Positions 18,736-29,015 are shown, counted from the stretch's first letter. The stretch is DNA of 64,000 nt from Quadrisphaera sp. INWT6 (GCF_015390235.1 NZ_VUOH01000005.1:62001-126000), one strand, 5' to 3'. The notes: a model not told the origin generated them from the sequence alone. Numbers and translations are program-made.

Positions 18736-19548
18736 GCGGCGCTGCCCCCGGCGACCTGCCCACCGGCCTGCCCGACGACCTGGCCGAGGCGCTGAACCGG
18801 CTGGCCGGGGCGGGGGTCGCTGCTGGTGGCGCTCGACTTCGACGGCGTCGTCGCGCCCATCGTCGAGAAGGCCGGCGCGGCCCGCGCGCTGCCCGCCTCG
18901 GCCGAGGCGGTCGAGGCCCTGGCGCGCGCCGACCGGGTGGCGGTGGCGCTGGTCAGCGGCCGGTCCATGGCCTCGCTGCGCGAGGTCAGCGGCCCTCCGG
19001 CCGGGGCCCTGCTGGTCGCCAGCCACGGCGCCGAGGGCGACGGCGTCCCCACCGACCTGACGCCCGAGCAGGCCTCCCTCCTGGAGCGGCTGGTCGGCGA
19101 GGTGACGGCCGTGGTCGAGGCCCACCCGGGCACCGAGGTGGAGCACAAGCCCGCCGGCGTGGTGCTGCACACGCGCCGCGCCCCCCGCGACGCCGCGGCG
19201 GCCTCCGCGCGGGCGGTGCTCGACGGCCCGGCGCGCCGGGACGGCGTGAAGGCCCTCGAGGGCAAGGAGGTCGTCGAGCTCAGCGTCGTCGACGCCGACA
19301 AGGGCCGCGCCCTCGTGGCCCTGCGCGACCGGCTCGCGGGCTCCTCCGGTGCGCGTCCCGCGGTGCTCTTCGTCGGTGACGACGTGACCGACGAGAACGG
19401 CTTCCGGGCCCTGGAGCCGGGCGCCGGGGACGTGGGCGTGAAGGTCGGCGACGGCGCCACGGCGGCGGGCTTCCGCGTCGGCACCCCCGAGGACGTGACG
19501 GCCCTGCTGCAGCGCCTCCTCGCGGATGTCCTGACAAGTCGGGGCTAG
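18732..19548 (+). CDS. otsB: Trehalose-6-phosphate phosphatase, frameshifted as sequenced
   Basis: HAD-superfamily phosphatase that dephosphorylates trehalose-6-phosphate. The HAD nucleophile motif is [11 protein letters not shown], and the metal-binding motif IV is [12 protein letters not shown]. The N-terminal 28 residues are in another frame. Dropping one G from the five-G run 18812-18816 joins NRLAGAG to [10 protein letters not shown] and gives 271 residues, normal for the family. GTG 18732 overlaps the otsA stop. Function is certain from motifs and context; the break is probably a sequencing error. Confidence 0.93.
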
Positions 19549-19705
19549 GGGGGTTTCGAGAACGCTTCCCGTGGTGCAAGATGTCGCTCGGACACCGGCG
19601 TCCGCAGCTGGTCGCCGGTAGCCCTCCACGTGGCCGCCGTTGGCCGCGGGGAGTCCCTCACTCGGATCGTCCGGCACGTTCCTGCCGGTGGGAGGACGCC
19701 TTCTC

Positions 19706-20779
<1,074 letters not shown>

Positions 20780-21287
20780 GCCCACCAGCTCAGCACCACA
20801 GCTCCACACCGGAGGGCGTCCCGCTGCGGCGGGGCGCCCTCCGGCGCGTCCGGGGCCGGCCGCTTCCGAGACGCCGAGCCCGGGCGTGCTGGTTCCCCCT
20901 TTCTGGCGCGGGGTGGCCCTGCGCCAGCAGGAGTGGCGCAGGGCCACCCCGTGCCATTCCGGGGATGGCGCAGATCACCCCACTCCTCGGCCTGCGGTCC
21001 CGGTCCGTGGAGGTCTCGGCGGTCGACTGGGTGGTCTGGCTCCCACTGGGTGGGGTGATGCCCGGCTCGAGGCCCTCATCCCGGGCAGGAAGTCACCCAG
21101 CGGGCACGAGACCACCCGCTCAGCCGCCGCCCGGGGCTCCGCCTCTCCACCACGAGCCCCCGCCGATGGCGCGGGGTGGCCCTGCGCCAGCAGGAGTGGT
21201 GCGGGGGCCACCCTGCGCCACTCCGGGAGTGGCGCAGACCGCCCCAGCGGGGTCGGAGCGGGCCGGGTGGCCGGGTCGGGGTGCTGC
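20780..21287. other. 508-bp gene-free region with palindromic repeats
   Basis: No plausible gene. It lies between the ugpC stop and the recR stop, so it separates convergent units. It holds two related elements of about 71 bases (20904-20974 and 21167-21238) and, between them, a long imperfect hairpin with outer arms at 21029-21037 and 21109-21117. Confidence 0.8.
20904..21238. repeat. Pair of palindromic elements flanking a large hairpin
   Basis: Both elements begin TGGCGCGGGGTGGCCCTGCG. The first contains a perfect 16-base inverted repeat (20910-20925 with 20935-20950) around AGCAGGAGT. The second is degenerate there but has its own TGCGCCACTC / GAGTGGCGCA hairpin at the end. The hairpin between them pairs GGGTGGTCT with AGACCACCC, CCCACTGGGTG with CACCCAGCGGG (one mismatch) and TGCCCGG with CCGGGCA. 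They may act as terminators or REP-like elements. Confidence 0.7.
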
Positions 21288-21887
21288 TCAGACGTCGAGC
21301 AGGCGGCGGCCCTCGAACGCGCGCCCGAGGGTGACCTCGTCGGCGTACTCCAGGTCACCGCCGACGGGCAGGCCCGAGGCCAGGCGCGTCACGCGCAGGC
21401 CCATGGGGCGCAGCATGCGCGCCAGGTAGGTGGCGGTGGCCTCGCCCTCGAGGTTCGGGTCGGTCGCGATGATGACCTCGGTGACCTCACCCGACGCCAG
21501 GCGCGTCAGCAGCTCGCGGACGCGCAGGTCGTCCGGGCCGACGCCCTCGATGGGGCTGATGGCGCCACCGAGCACGTGGTAGCGGCCGCGGTACTCGCGG
21601 GTGCGCTCGATGGCGACGACGTCCTTCGGCTCCTCGACGACGCACAGCGCGGTCGTGTCGCGGCGGGGGTCGCGGCAGATGCGGCACTGCTCGTCCTGGG
21701 CGACGTTGCCGCAGACGGTGCAGAAGCGGACGCGGCGCTTGACCTCGGTGAGCGCCGTCACCAGGCGGCCGACCTCGTCCTCGTCGGCCGCGAGCAGGTG
21801 GAACGCCAGCCGCTGGGCGCTCTTGGGCCCGACGCCGGGCAGCCGCCCGAGCTCGTCGATGAGGTCCTGGACCGCGCCTTCGTACAC
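21288..21887 (-). CDS. recR: Recombination protein RecR
   Basis: Acts with RecF and RecO to load RecA at gaps. The 199-residue protein has the N-terminal helix-hairpin-helix ([17 protein letters not shown]), a four-cysteine zinc finger ([16 protein letters not shown]), and a Toprim domain beginning [12 protein letters not shown] and continuing [22 protein letters not shown] 21887 gives the standard [18 protein letters not shown]. It lies 35 bases after dnaX, the conserved dnaX-recR arrangement. Confidence 0.97.
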   Translation of the reverse strand: MYEGAVQDLIDELGRLPGVGPKSAQRLAFHLLAADEDEVGRLVTALTEVKRRVRFCTVCGNVAQDEQCRICRDPRRDTTALCVVEEPKDVVAIERTREYRGRYHVLGGAISPIEGVGPDDLRVRELLTRLASGEVTEVIIATDPNLEGEATATYLARMLRPMGLRVTRLASGLPVGGDLEYADEVTLGRAFEGRRLLDV

Positions 21888-21922
21888 GCGTCGAGCCTAC
21901 GTGCCACCTCCGACGGAGGCGG

Positions 21923-24881
21923 TCAGCTCCGCTCGTCGACCGACAGGACGCGTCCGCCCAGCACCCGCTCGACGACGGCGAGGCCGACCTGGCCCGAGCC
22001 CTCGGCGTCGGGGTCGTCGCGGCTGATCTCGTCGTCCGGCCGCGGGGCGCCGGGCGCCGGGCCGTCGGCTCCACCGGCACCCCCGCCGCCGACCGCTCGC
22101 GCACGCATGGCCGACCGCGCGAGGTCAGCACCGCGCAGGGGTCCGCTGTGGGGCGCTGGCGCGGGCCGCTCGGCGGGCGCGCTGGTGGCCGCCTGGGCCG
22201 GGGCAGCTGGTGCGGCCGGTGCGGCCGGTGCGGCGGGGCGCTGCACCGGCTCAGCGGACCTCGCGGCCGGCTGGTCCGCCGGAGGCGCGGCCTGGCGCGC
22301 GACCGGGGCCGCCTGCGCCGCCGCTGCTGGAGGCGCCGCAGGTCGAGAGGACCGCGAGGGGCCCTCGGCGGTCCACGGGTCGTCGAACTCCGGCGGCGGG
22401 GGCTCGCCGTCGTCCGGGGGCTCCGGCGGGGGGACGTCGTCCCACGGGGGCGGGGTCGCTCCGCGCTGGCGGGTGCGCTGGCGGGCGAGGGCCCCTCTGC
22501 CGGCGTCCTCGCCCCCGCGCGGGGCGGGAGCGCCCGCCGAGCGCGCCGCCGGTGCCTCCCGGGACTCGGGGCGCCGGGGGGTCTCCGCCGGCTCGGCCGC
22601 GGGTGCTGCGGGGTCGCCCGCGGCCGCACCGGTGCCCGTGGGGCCGGAGGGCTCACGGCCCTCCTCGCGGACGGGCCGCTCCCGGCCGGGCTGCTCGGCG
22701 GGCGCGCTGGGCGCCTCCGCCCGGCTCCGGGGGGCCTGCTCCGGTCGCTGCTGCTGCGACGGCTGCGGGGCGGGCTGCTGCGACGGCTGCGGGGCGGGCT
22801 GCGGGGCGGGCCGGGCGGGGGTGCCAGCAGCTCCCTGCGGCAGCGGCGCGCCCGCGTTGACGGCGACGACGACGCGGTCGAGGCCGAGGACGGCGATGAG
22901 CGACTCGCGGACGAAGTCAGCGTGGGGGCCGATGCTGAAGGCCTGGAGGGTGTTCGGGCGCGCGAACTGCAGGACCAGCCGCTGCTCGTCGACGTGCGCG
23001 ACCTGGGCGTCCTGGCTGACGCGCGTCCAGGTTCGGCGCTTGACCGTGGCCAGGTGCTCGAGGACGTCGGGCCACATCCGGCGGACCGCCTCGGTGGTCT
23101 CGAGGCCGCCCGGGTCCTGCGCGGGCGGGCCGCCGACCGGGTCGGGCGACACGGGGACCGTGACCGGCGGTGCGTCGTCGCGGGCCTCGGGGCTCGGCGT
23201 GCTGGGGCGGTCGCCCCAGTCGTCGGCGTCGGCGGGGCCGGCCTCGGGCCGAGACGGGGTCGGCGGGGTCGACGGCGCCTGCTGGGGGCGCTCCTCGGCG
23301 CGCGCCGGCGTGCTCGGCTCGTCCCGGCCCTCCTGCTCGGCGGGGGCGCCTGCCGGCGGGTCCTGCGGTCCGACGTCCCCCGGGGGCGGGGCGGCAGCCG
23401 CGGTCGGCCGCTCCCGGGCGGCGGACGCCTCGGGCTCCCGAGGAGCCACCGGGGCCGCAGCGGGCGCCTCGGCGGGTGTCGGTGGCGGGAGCAGGCGCGG
23501 GGGGCGGTGCGGCGGGGGCGCCGACCGCCTCGGCGGGCGCCGACGGGTCGCGGCGGCGGGCCATCGCCTCGCGGACGTGCTGCGCGCCGCGCGACTCACC
23601 CTCCGCCGCTGAGGCGGGGGCGCCCTGCTCGACCCCGGCGGCCGCGGCGCCGGGCAGCGGCGCGGGCCGCTCGGCGCGCTGGGCGAAGGGGACCTCCCCC
23701 GCGGCCGGCACCTGGCCGGGCACCGACAGGCGGCGCTCGACCCTGTCGAGCCGGGCGGCCAGGCCGCGCTCGGCGTCGTCGGCGGCGGGCAGCAGGATCC
23801 GGGCGCAGAGCAGCTCGAGGTGCAGCCGCGGCGAGGTGGCGCCCGTCATCTCCGTCGAGGCGGCGTTGGCGAGGTCGGCCGCGCGCGAGAGCTGTGCGGC
23901 CCCGAAGCCCGCGGCCTGCAGCGCCATCCGCTCGAGCTGGTCGGACGGCAGCCCGGGGAAGACCTCCCGGGCGCGGTCTCCGAGCGCCAGCACCACGACC
24001 AGGTCGCGCAGGCGCTGGAGCAGGTCGTCGACGAAGCGGCGCGGGTCCTGGCCGGAGGAGATGACGCGGTCGACCACGTGGAAGACGGTGGCGCCGTCGC
24101 CCGCGGCGAAGGCAGCGGTGACGTCGTCCAGGAGGGTCGCGTGGGTGTACCCGAGCAGGGAGACGGCGCCCTCGTAGTCGATGCCGCCGTCGCCGGCGCC
24201 GGCGGCCAGCTGGTCGAGCACGGACAGCGAGTCGCGCACGGACCCGGCGCCGGCGCGCACCACGAGCGGCAGGACGCCGGTGCCGACGGCGACGCCCTCG
24301 GCGTCGCAGACCTGCTGGAGGTGGGCCTGCAGCACCTGCGGGGGCACGAGGCGGAACGGGTAGTGGTGGGTGCGGGAGCGGATGGTGCCCAGCACCTTGT
24401 CGGGCTCGGTGGTGGCGAAGAGGAAGACGATGTGGGGCGGGGGCTCCTCCACGATCTTCAGCAGGGCGTTGAAGCCCTGCGAGCTCACCATGTGGGCCTC
24501 GTCGATGATGAAGATCTTGAGCCGGTCGCGCGCGGGGGCGAAGGTGGCGCGCTCGCGCAGCTCGCGGGCGTCGTCGACGCCGCCGTGGCTGGCGGCGTCG
24601 ATCTCGACGACGTCGAGGCTGCCCGGGCCCCCGCGCGCCAGCTCGACGCAGCTGTCGCAGGTGCCGCAGGGGGTGTCGGTGGGGCCCTGCGCGCAGTTCA
24701 GGCAGCGGGCCAGGATCCGCGCCGACGTGGTCTTGCCGCAGCCGCGGGGGCCGGAGAAGAGGTAGGCCTGGCCGACCCTGCCGGAGCGCAGCGCCGCGCG
24801 CAGCGGGTCGGTGACGTGCTCCTGCCCGATGACCTCGGCGAAGGTCTCCGGCCGGTAGCGGCGGTAGAGGGCGGTGGCCAC
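21923..24881 (-). CDS. dnaX: DNA polymerase III subunit gamma/tau, frameshifted as sequenced
   Basis: Clamp-loader ATPase. The N-terminal AAA domain is complete: YRRYRPETFAEVIGQEHVTD, Walker A FSGPRGCGKTTSARILARC, the zinc-binding CLNCAQGPTDTPCGTCDSC, Walker B FIIDEAHMV and the SRC-like IRSRTHH. A very long Ala/Pro-rich tail follows, interrupted by the conserved actinobacterial segment VRRMWPDVLEHLATVKRRTW. The frame changes near the GGG run 23474-23476; removing one base yields 985 residues. GTG 24881 gives the expected VATALYRRYRP. An essential gene with a lone one-base break in a linker suggests sequencing error. I see no A-rich slippery site as in E. coli dnaX. Confidence 0.93.
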
Positions 24882-24974
24882 GCCTGCATCCTCCCGGCTG
24901 GGTCCGACGGTCCGGGCCCGCGCCGGCCGCACCTGTGGACGGCGGCTGCTGTGCGGGCACGAGCGGGAAGGGAA

Positions 24975-25066
24975 GGACCCCTCGCGCACCCGCCAGAGCC
25001 CACCTGCCCTTGCTGCCTTCCGGCCCTGGGGGAGTTCAGCAGGGTGGCGCCGCACGAGGGGCCGGA
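24975..25066 (-). ncRNA. ffs: Signal recognition particle RNA, small bacterial type (4.5S)
   Basis: On the minus strand the sequence contains the conserved SRP domain CAGGGCCGGAAGGCAGCAAG followed by GGCAGG, with the asymmetric internal loop and a GGAA-type apical loop. The ends pair (GGCCCCTCGTGCG with CGCGAGGGG). It lies just upstream of dnaX, the usual actinobacterial position. Ends are approximate to a few bases. Confidence 0.9.
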
Positions 25067-25146
25067 CACCACTGTAGCGCCCGCCGTGCGGCCCGGAGGT
25101 GCGGAGCGCCCGCGAGCGGCGCCGGGCGTCCGGTAGGGTCTCCCAC

Positions 25147-25231
25147 GGAGGATTCGCCTAGTGGCCTATGGCGCTCGCCTGGAACGCGGGTTGGGTTAAC
25201 GCCCTCGCGGGTTCAAATCCCGCATCCTCCG
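25147..25231 (+). tRNA. tRNA-Ser (GGA anticodon)
   Basis: 85 bases with a long variable arm as expected for serine. The acceptor is GGAGGAT with ATCCTCC and a G discriminator. The anticodon loop CTGGAAC carries GGA, and the T arm is GCGGGTTCAAATCCCGC. No encoded CCA. Confidence 0.95.
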
Positions 25232-25236
25232 CCCTC

Positions 25237-25270
25237 GAGGGCCCGGACGACCACCGTCGTCCGGGCCCTC
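25237..25270 (+). terminator. Terminator hairpin after tRNA-Ser(GGA)
   Basis: Perfect 15-base arms, GAGGGCCCGGACGAC and GTCGTCCGGGCCCTC, with the 4-base loop CACC, five bases after the tRNA. Confidence 0.75.
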
Positions 25271-25322
25271 CGGCGTCCTGCCCCCGACCCCTCGGCGGGT
25301 CCCCCGACGTAGGGTGGTCCGG

Positions 25323-25623
25323 GTGATCTTCGCTCGCGTCGGTGACTCGAGGCCCTACCCGGACCACGGCCTCACCACCCCGCGGCAGTGGGCGGCGGTG
25401 GCCCCGCGGCAGGTGCGCCTCGACGAGCTCGTCACCACCAAGCGCACGCTCGACCTGGGCAGCCTCCTCTCGGAGGACTCCACCTTCTACGGCGACCTGT
25501 TCGCCCACGTGGTGCAGTGGCGGGGCGCGCTCTACCTCGAGGACGGCCTGCACCGGGCGCTGCGCACCGCTCTGGCAGCAGCGCAACGTGCTGCACGCCC
25601 GGGTGCTCGTGCTCCCCGACTGA
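25323..25623 (+). CDS. Conserved small actinobacterial protein, frameshifted as sequenced
   Basis: Small soluble protein of unknown function, which I recall as conserved in actinobacteria next to dnaX and tRNA genes (some databases label relatives VapB-like; I see no ribbon-helix-helix that supports this). Segments: VGDSRPYPDHGLTTPRQWAA, VRLDELVTTKRTLDLGSLL, EDSTFYGDLFAHVVQWRGAL, YLEDGLHRALRTAL. Dropping one G at 25574-25575 continues into QQRNVLHARVLVLPD and a stop, giving 99 residues. The start could be GTG 25314 or 25323; 25323 begins at the first conserved strand. No toxin partner lies nearby. Confidence 0.65.
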
Positions 25624-25628
25624 CCCGC

Positions 25629-26705
25629 TCAGGCGAGCCGGCGCCGCCGCACGAGCAGCACCATGAACACCGGGACGCCCACCAGGGCCGTGCCCACGCC
25701 CACGGGCAGCGGCACGGGGGCGAAGGCCACCCGCGAGAGCGCGTCGACCCAGACCAGGAACACCGCCCCGAGCAGGGCCGTCACCGGGACCACCCTGAGG
25801 TGGGATCGGCCCACCAGCATGCGCGCGGCGTGCGGCAGCACGAGCCCCACGAAGCCGACGGCCCCGGCGACGCTCACGAGCGCCGCCGTCAGCAGCGCCG
25901 TCATGACCAGCAGCGAGCCGCGCACCCAGGCGACGCGCACCCCCAGGGAGGCGGCGAGGTCGTCGCCGAAGGCCAGGGCGTCCAGGGAGCGGGCGGCCAC
26001 CAGGCAGACCGCGAGGCCCACGGCGACGACGGCGCCGGTGAGCACGACGTCGTCCCACCGCATCCCCTCGAGGGAGCCCAGGAGCCAGAACATGACCCCG
26101 CGCGCCTCGTCGGAGTCGGCGACGGCGAACACCACCAGCGAGGTGGCCGCGGAGAACAGCTGCGTGCTGGCGACCCCGGCGAGCACCACCACGGCGGTGC
26201 CGCCGTGCGCGAGCCTGGAGAGCAGCAGGACGACGCCGAAGGCGGCCAGCGCCCCCACGAAGGCCCCGCCGGACAGCCCCAGCACGCCGCCCCCCACGCC
26301 GAGGACCCCGATGACGACGGCGCCGGTGGAGGCCCCCGAGGAGACCCCGAGCACGAACGGATCGGCCAGGGGGTTGCGCAGCAGCGACTGCAGGACGACG
26401 CCGCACAGCCCCAGGCCGGCGCCGCACGCGGCGGCGACCAGGGCCCGGGGCAGGCGCTCCTGCCAGACGATGGCGTCGTCGGAGACGCGCACCGGGATGC
26501 CGGCGCCCGTCAGGTGGTTCAGCAGGACGTCGCGGACGTTGACGAGCGAGACGTCGGCGGGTCCCAGCGCGGTGGCCGCACCGACCGACCACACGAGCAG
26601 CACCAGGGCGCCCGCACCGAGGGCAGCGCCCGCGAGCGCCCGGGGCGCGCGCCGGCGGCCGGCGGCGGACGCGGGGGCCCGCGGCGCCCGCAGGTCCGAG
26701 CTCAG
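25629..26705 (-). CDS. Iron-siderophore ABC transporter permease (FecCD family)
   Basis: Membrane permease of the FecCD/BtuC family with about ten helices. Typical motifs are LPRALVAAACGAGLGLCGVV, NPLADPFVLGVSSGASTGAV and GFVGLVLPHAARMLVG. No ATG, GTG or TTG is available near the expected N-terminus. The best start is a CTG at 26705 that overlaps the stop of the upstream binding-protein gene (CTGA), analogous to the ATGA and GTGA junctions elsewhere here. This gives 358 residues, normal for the family. No ATPase gene adjoins it. Confidence 0.88.
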   Translation of the reverse strand: MSSDLRAPRAPASAAGRRRAPRALAGAALGAGALVLLVWSVGAATALGPADVSLVNVRDVLLNHLTGAGIPVRVSDDAIVWQERLPRALVAAACGAGLGLCGVVLQSLLRNPLADPFVLGVSSGASTGAVVIGVLGVGGGVLGLSGGAFVGALAAFGVVLLLSRLAHGGTAVVVLAGVASTQLFSAATSLVVFAVADSDEARGVMFWLLGSLEGMRWDDVVLTGAVVAVGLAVCLVAARSLDALAFGDDLAASLGVRVAWVRGSLLVMTALLTAALVSVAGAVGFVGLVLPHAARMLVGRSHLRVVPVTALLGAVFLVWVDALSRVAFAPVPLPVGVGTALVGVPVFMVLLVRRRRLA

Positions 26706-27766
26706 AGCTGGTCCCGGTTCGCGTCGTACCAGGCCCGGATCTTCTCCAGCCCGTCGACGAAGCGGATGGAGGGGTTCATCTCGGCCCCGTGCAGCACCAC
26801 GTAGCGCTGGTGCTGCACGACGTCCATCCCCTGCGTCAGCGGGTCGCCGGCCAGGAACGCCTCCTTGGCGTCGAGCCGGTCGCCGGGGAACCTGTCGCGC
26901 TGGAGGTCGCCCAGGACCAGGACGTCCGGGTCGGCGGCCACGACGCTCTCCCAGCCGACGGCGGACCAGTCCTGCGGGAGGTCGCCGAAGGCGTTGACCA
27001 TGCCGGTCTGCTGCGCGAGGAACCCGGGGGCGCCCGGACCGCCGGCGACGTAGGGCGCGGTGGTGTCGGCGAACCAGAACGCGACGGTGCGGCCGCCCAG
27101 GTCGACGCCGTCGGTGGCGGCCGCGGCGCGCTGCTGCAGCTGCGCCACGAGCGCCTCGCCCCGGCTGGAGACGTCGAAGACCTCCGCCAGCTCGCGGACC
27201 TCGCGGTAGACGTCGTCGGCGGTGACCGGCCGGCTGCGCACGCCGCCGGCGTTGATGCTGGTGCCGGCGTCGCAGTCGGTCGGCGAGAGGTAGGAGGGGG
27301 TGCCGGTCTCGGCGAGCCGCTCGCGGGTGACCACGCCGCCCTGGGCGAAGTGCCGCCCGAAGCTGGCGCTGACGAAGTCGGGCTCGGCGCCCACGAGCAC
27401 CTCGTAGCTGGGGGCGTTGTCCGCCAGCCGGGGCACCTGCTCGTTCGCGGCGGCCAGGGGTTCCAGCACCGGGTCGGTCCACGACGCGGTGCCGACCACG
27501 CGGTCCTCCAGGCCCAGCGACAGCAGGATCTCGGTGGACCCCTGGTCGAGGGAGACCGCCCGCTGGGGCGGCGCCTCGACGGTGACCTGCTGGCCGCAGT
27601 TCTCCAGCACGAGGGGGTACTCGGTGCGCCCCTCCGCGCCGGCGGCCGCGGTGGGCTCGACGTCGACGGGCTCGGAGGCCCCGCAGCCCGTGAGGACGAC
27701 GGCGAGGAGGGCGGCGAGCGCCGCGGAGGTCGCGCCGGGCAGGGCGCGGCGGGGGGTGGTGCGCAC
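26702..27766 (-). CDS. Iron-siderophore ABC transporter substrate-binding lipoprotein
   Basis: FecB/FhuD-type class III binding protein. A signal peptide ends in the lipobox LTGC (about residue 28). The mature part starts with a strand around YPLVLENCGQQVTVEAPPQR, then AVSLDQGSTEILLSLGLEDR, both family hallmarks, and ends PSIRFVDGLEKIRAWYDANR. 354 residues. GTG 27766 has AGGAG eight bases upstream. An IdeR/DtxR-type iron box lies about 60 bases upstream, so expression should rise when iron is scarce. The ligand is unknown. Confidence 0.9.
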   Translation of the reverse strand: MRTTPRRALPGATSAALAALLAVVLTGCGASEPVDVEPTAAAGAEGRTEYPLVLENCGQQVTVEAPPQRAVSLDQGSTEILLSLGLEDRVVGTASWTDPVLEPLAAANEQVPRLADNAPSYEVLVGAEPDFVSASFGRHFAQGGVVTRERLAETGTPSYLSPTDCDAGTSINAGGVRSRPVTADDVYREVRELAEVFDVSSRGEALVAQLQQRAAAATDGVDLGGRTVAFWFADTTAPYVAGGPGAPGFLAQQTGMVNAFGDLPQDWSAVGWESVVAADPDVLVLGDLQRDRFPGDRLDAKEAFLAGDPLTQGMDVVQHQRYVVLHGAEMNPSIRFVDGLEKIRAWYDANRDQL

Positions 27767-27824
27767 GAGGGGGCTCCTGGTGGTCCAGAGCGGAGGCGGG
27801 GCGGGCGAGCACACGGCCCGCAGC

Positions 27825-27843
27825 GCAGGTGAGGCTAACCTAC
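27825..27843. promoter_or_regulatory. IdeR/DtxR-type iron box
   Basis: The 19 bases GCAGGTGAGGCTAACCTAC match the consensus TTAGGTTAGGCTAACCTAA at 15 or 16 positions, including the complete AGGCTAACCTA half. It lies upstream of the siderophore binding-protein gene, the expected place for iron-dependent repression. Confidence 0.75.
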
Positions 27844-27870
27844 CCACGACGTCATGATCGCCGGAACGGC

Positions 27871-27912
27871 GAAGGGGCCCGGTCAGCGCTGCTGCGCTGA
27901 CCGGGCCCCTTC
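27871..27912 (-). terminator. Terminator hairpin after tRNA-Ser(CGA)
   Basis: Perfect 19-base arms starting GAAGGGGCCCGG and ending CCGGGCCCCTTC with a 4-base loop. On the minus strand it lies six bases after the 3' end of the tRNA. Confidence 0.8.
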
Positions 27913-27917
27913 GTGGG

Positions 27918-28004
27918 CGGTGGCGGTGGGATTTGAACCCACGGAGAGCTCTCACCCTCACACGCTTTCGAGGCGTGCTCCTTAGGCCGCTCGGACACGC
28001 CACC
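27918..28004 (-). tRNA. tRNA-Ser (CGA anticodon)
   Basis: 87 bases on the minus strand with the long variable arm of serine tRNAs. The acceptor is GGTGGCG with CGCCACC and a G discriminator. The anticodon loop CTCGAAA carries CGA, and the T arm is GTGGGTTCAAATCCCAC. Confidence 0.95.
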
Positions 28005-28015
28005 CGCGGAAGACA

Positions 28016-28515
28016 CTACCCGCTCGCGCGCCGCTCCTCGAAGAACCCCCTCAGCAGCGTGGCGCAGGGGCCCTCCAGGACCCCGCCGACGGCCTCCGGG
28101 CGGTGGTTCAGCCGGGGGTCGCGGACGGCGTCCCACAGGGAGCCCACCGCCCCGCCCTTGGGGTCCCAGGCGCCGAAGACGACCCTGGCCACCCGCGCCA
28201 GCACCAGGGCTCCGGCGCACATCGTGCAGGGCTCCAGCGTCACCGCGAGGGTGGCGCCCTCCAGCCGCCAGGAGCCGCTCGCGGCCGCGGCGCGGCGCAG
28301 CGCCAGCACCTCGGCGTGGGCGGTCGGGTCGCCGGTGGCCTCGCGCTCGTTCGCGCCGACCCCGAGCACGAGGCCGGAGGCGTCGACGACGACGGCGCCG
28401 ATCGGCACGTCGCCGGCGCCCGAGGGCCGGTGGCGCACCGCGCGGCCTGCGCCAGCGCCAGGGCGACCAGGCGCTCGTCGTCGCGCCGGGGCGCCGGCCC
28501 GAGCCCCTGCGTCAG
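28016..28515 (-). CDS. tadA: tRNA adenosine deaminase TadA, frameshifted as sequenced
   Basis: Converts adenosine 34 to inosine in tRNA-Arg(ACG). The zinc and catalytic motifs are present: HAEVLALRRAA and PCTMCAGALVLARV. The N-terminal helix RRDDERLVALALAQAAR is in another frame. One extra base at 28438-28439 joins it to the GDVPIGAVVVD strand and gives 166 residues. No ATG, GTG or TTG precedes the helix; a CTG at 28515 overlaps the stop of the upstream gene (CTGA). An internal GTG at 28438 would lose the first helix. The partner gene upstream is the known TadA-associated family. Confidence 0.88.
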
Positions 28516-29015
28516 CGCAGGGCCTCGAGCAGGTCGACGAAGCCGAGGCGCTCGCCGACGGCCACGAGGGCGCCGGCCGGGTCGCGCGACTCGGCGGTCT
28601 CGGTCAGCTCCGAGCCGGGCAGCTCGAGGTCGGCGAGGAGCTCGGCGTCGCCGGCCCAGGTGGGGGCGGCGACGCGGGCGGCGCTGTCCTCCTCCTCGTC
28701 GTCCTGCGGCGCGGGCTGGGGCGCGGGGGCGTCGGCGGTGACGCTGAGCAGGTCCGCGTAGCGGCTGGCGGTGGCGGCGCCGAGGTCGGAGACGAAGGCG
28801 CGGGGCTCCTCGCCGTCGACGCGGACGAGGGCGAACCAGTCGTCCTCCCGCTCGATGACGACGAGGAGGGGCCCGGCGCCGTCGAGGTCGGAGCCGTCGA
28901 CGGCGGAGCGCACCTCGTCGGCGAGCTCGTCGACGTCGGCGACCTCCTCGACCTCGAGGTCCACGGGGCGCCAGCCCTCTCCGTCGGAGGCCAGGACCGC
29001 GGTGAAGTACGACAT
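28512..29015 (-). CDS. tRNA adenosine deaminase-associated protein
   Basis: 167-residue acidic protein of the family found next to tadA in actinobacteria. Recognisable parts are [15 protein letters not shown] at the start, [19 protein letters not shown] in the middle and the C-terminal [11 protein letters not shown]-like end ([13 protein letters not shown]). An acidic Ala/Pro linker separates two halves. ATG 29015 fits the conserved N-terminus. Its stop overlaps the presumed tadA start. Function is not established; stabilising or assisting TadA is the obvious inference. Confidence 0.85.
   Translation of the reverse strand: MSYFTAVLASDGEGWRPVDLEVEEVADVDELADEVRSAVDGSDLDGAGPLLVVIEREDDWFALVRVDGEEPRAFVSDLGAATASRYADLLSVTADAPAPQPAPQDDEEEDSAARVAAPTWAGDAELLADLELPGSELTETAESRDPAGALVAVGERLGFVDLLEALR

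Noticed and set aside
20904-21238. Insertion sequence remnant.
   Set aside because: No transposase fragment and no target-site duplication seen; the elements are too short and are palindromic themselves.
23474-23476. Programmed frameshift in dnaX.
   Set aside because: No slippery heptamer or stimulator seen, and 15 similar breaks occur in unrelated genes of the window.
25323-25623. VapB antitoxin of a toxin-antitoxin pair.
   Set aside because: No PIN-domain toxin adjoins it, and I see no ribbon-helix-helix or AbrB-like DNA-binding motif.
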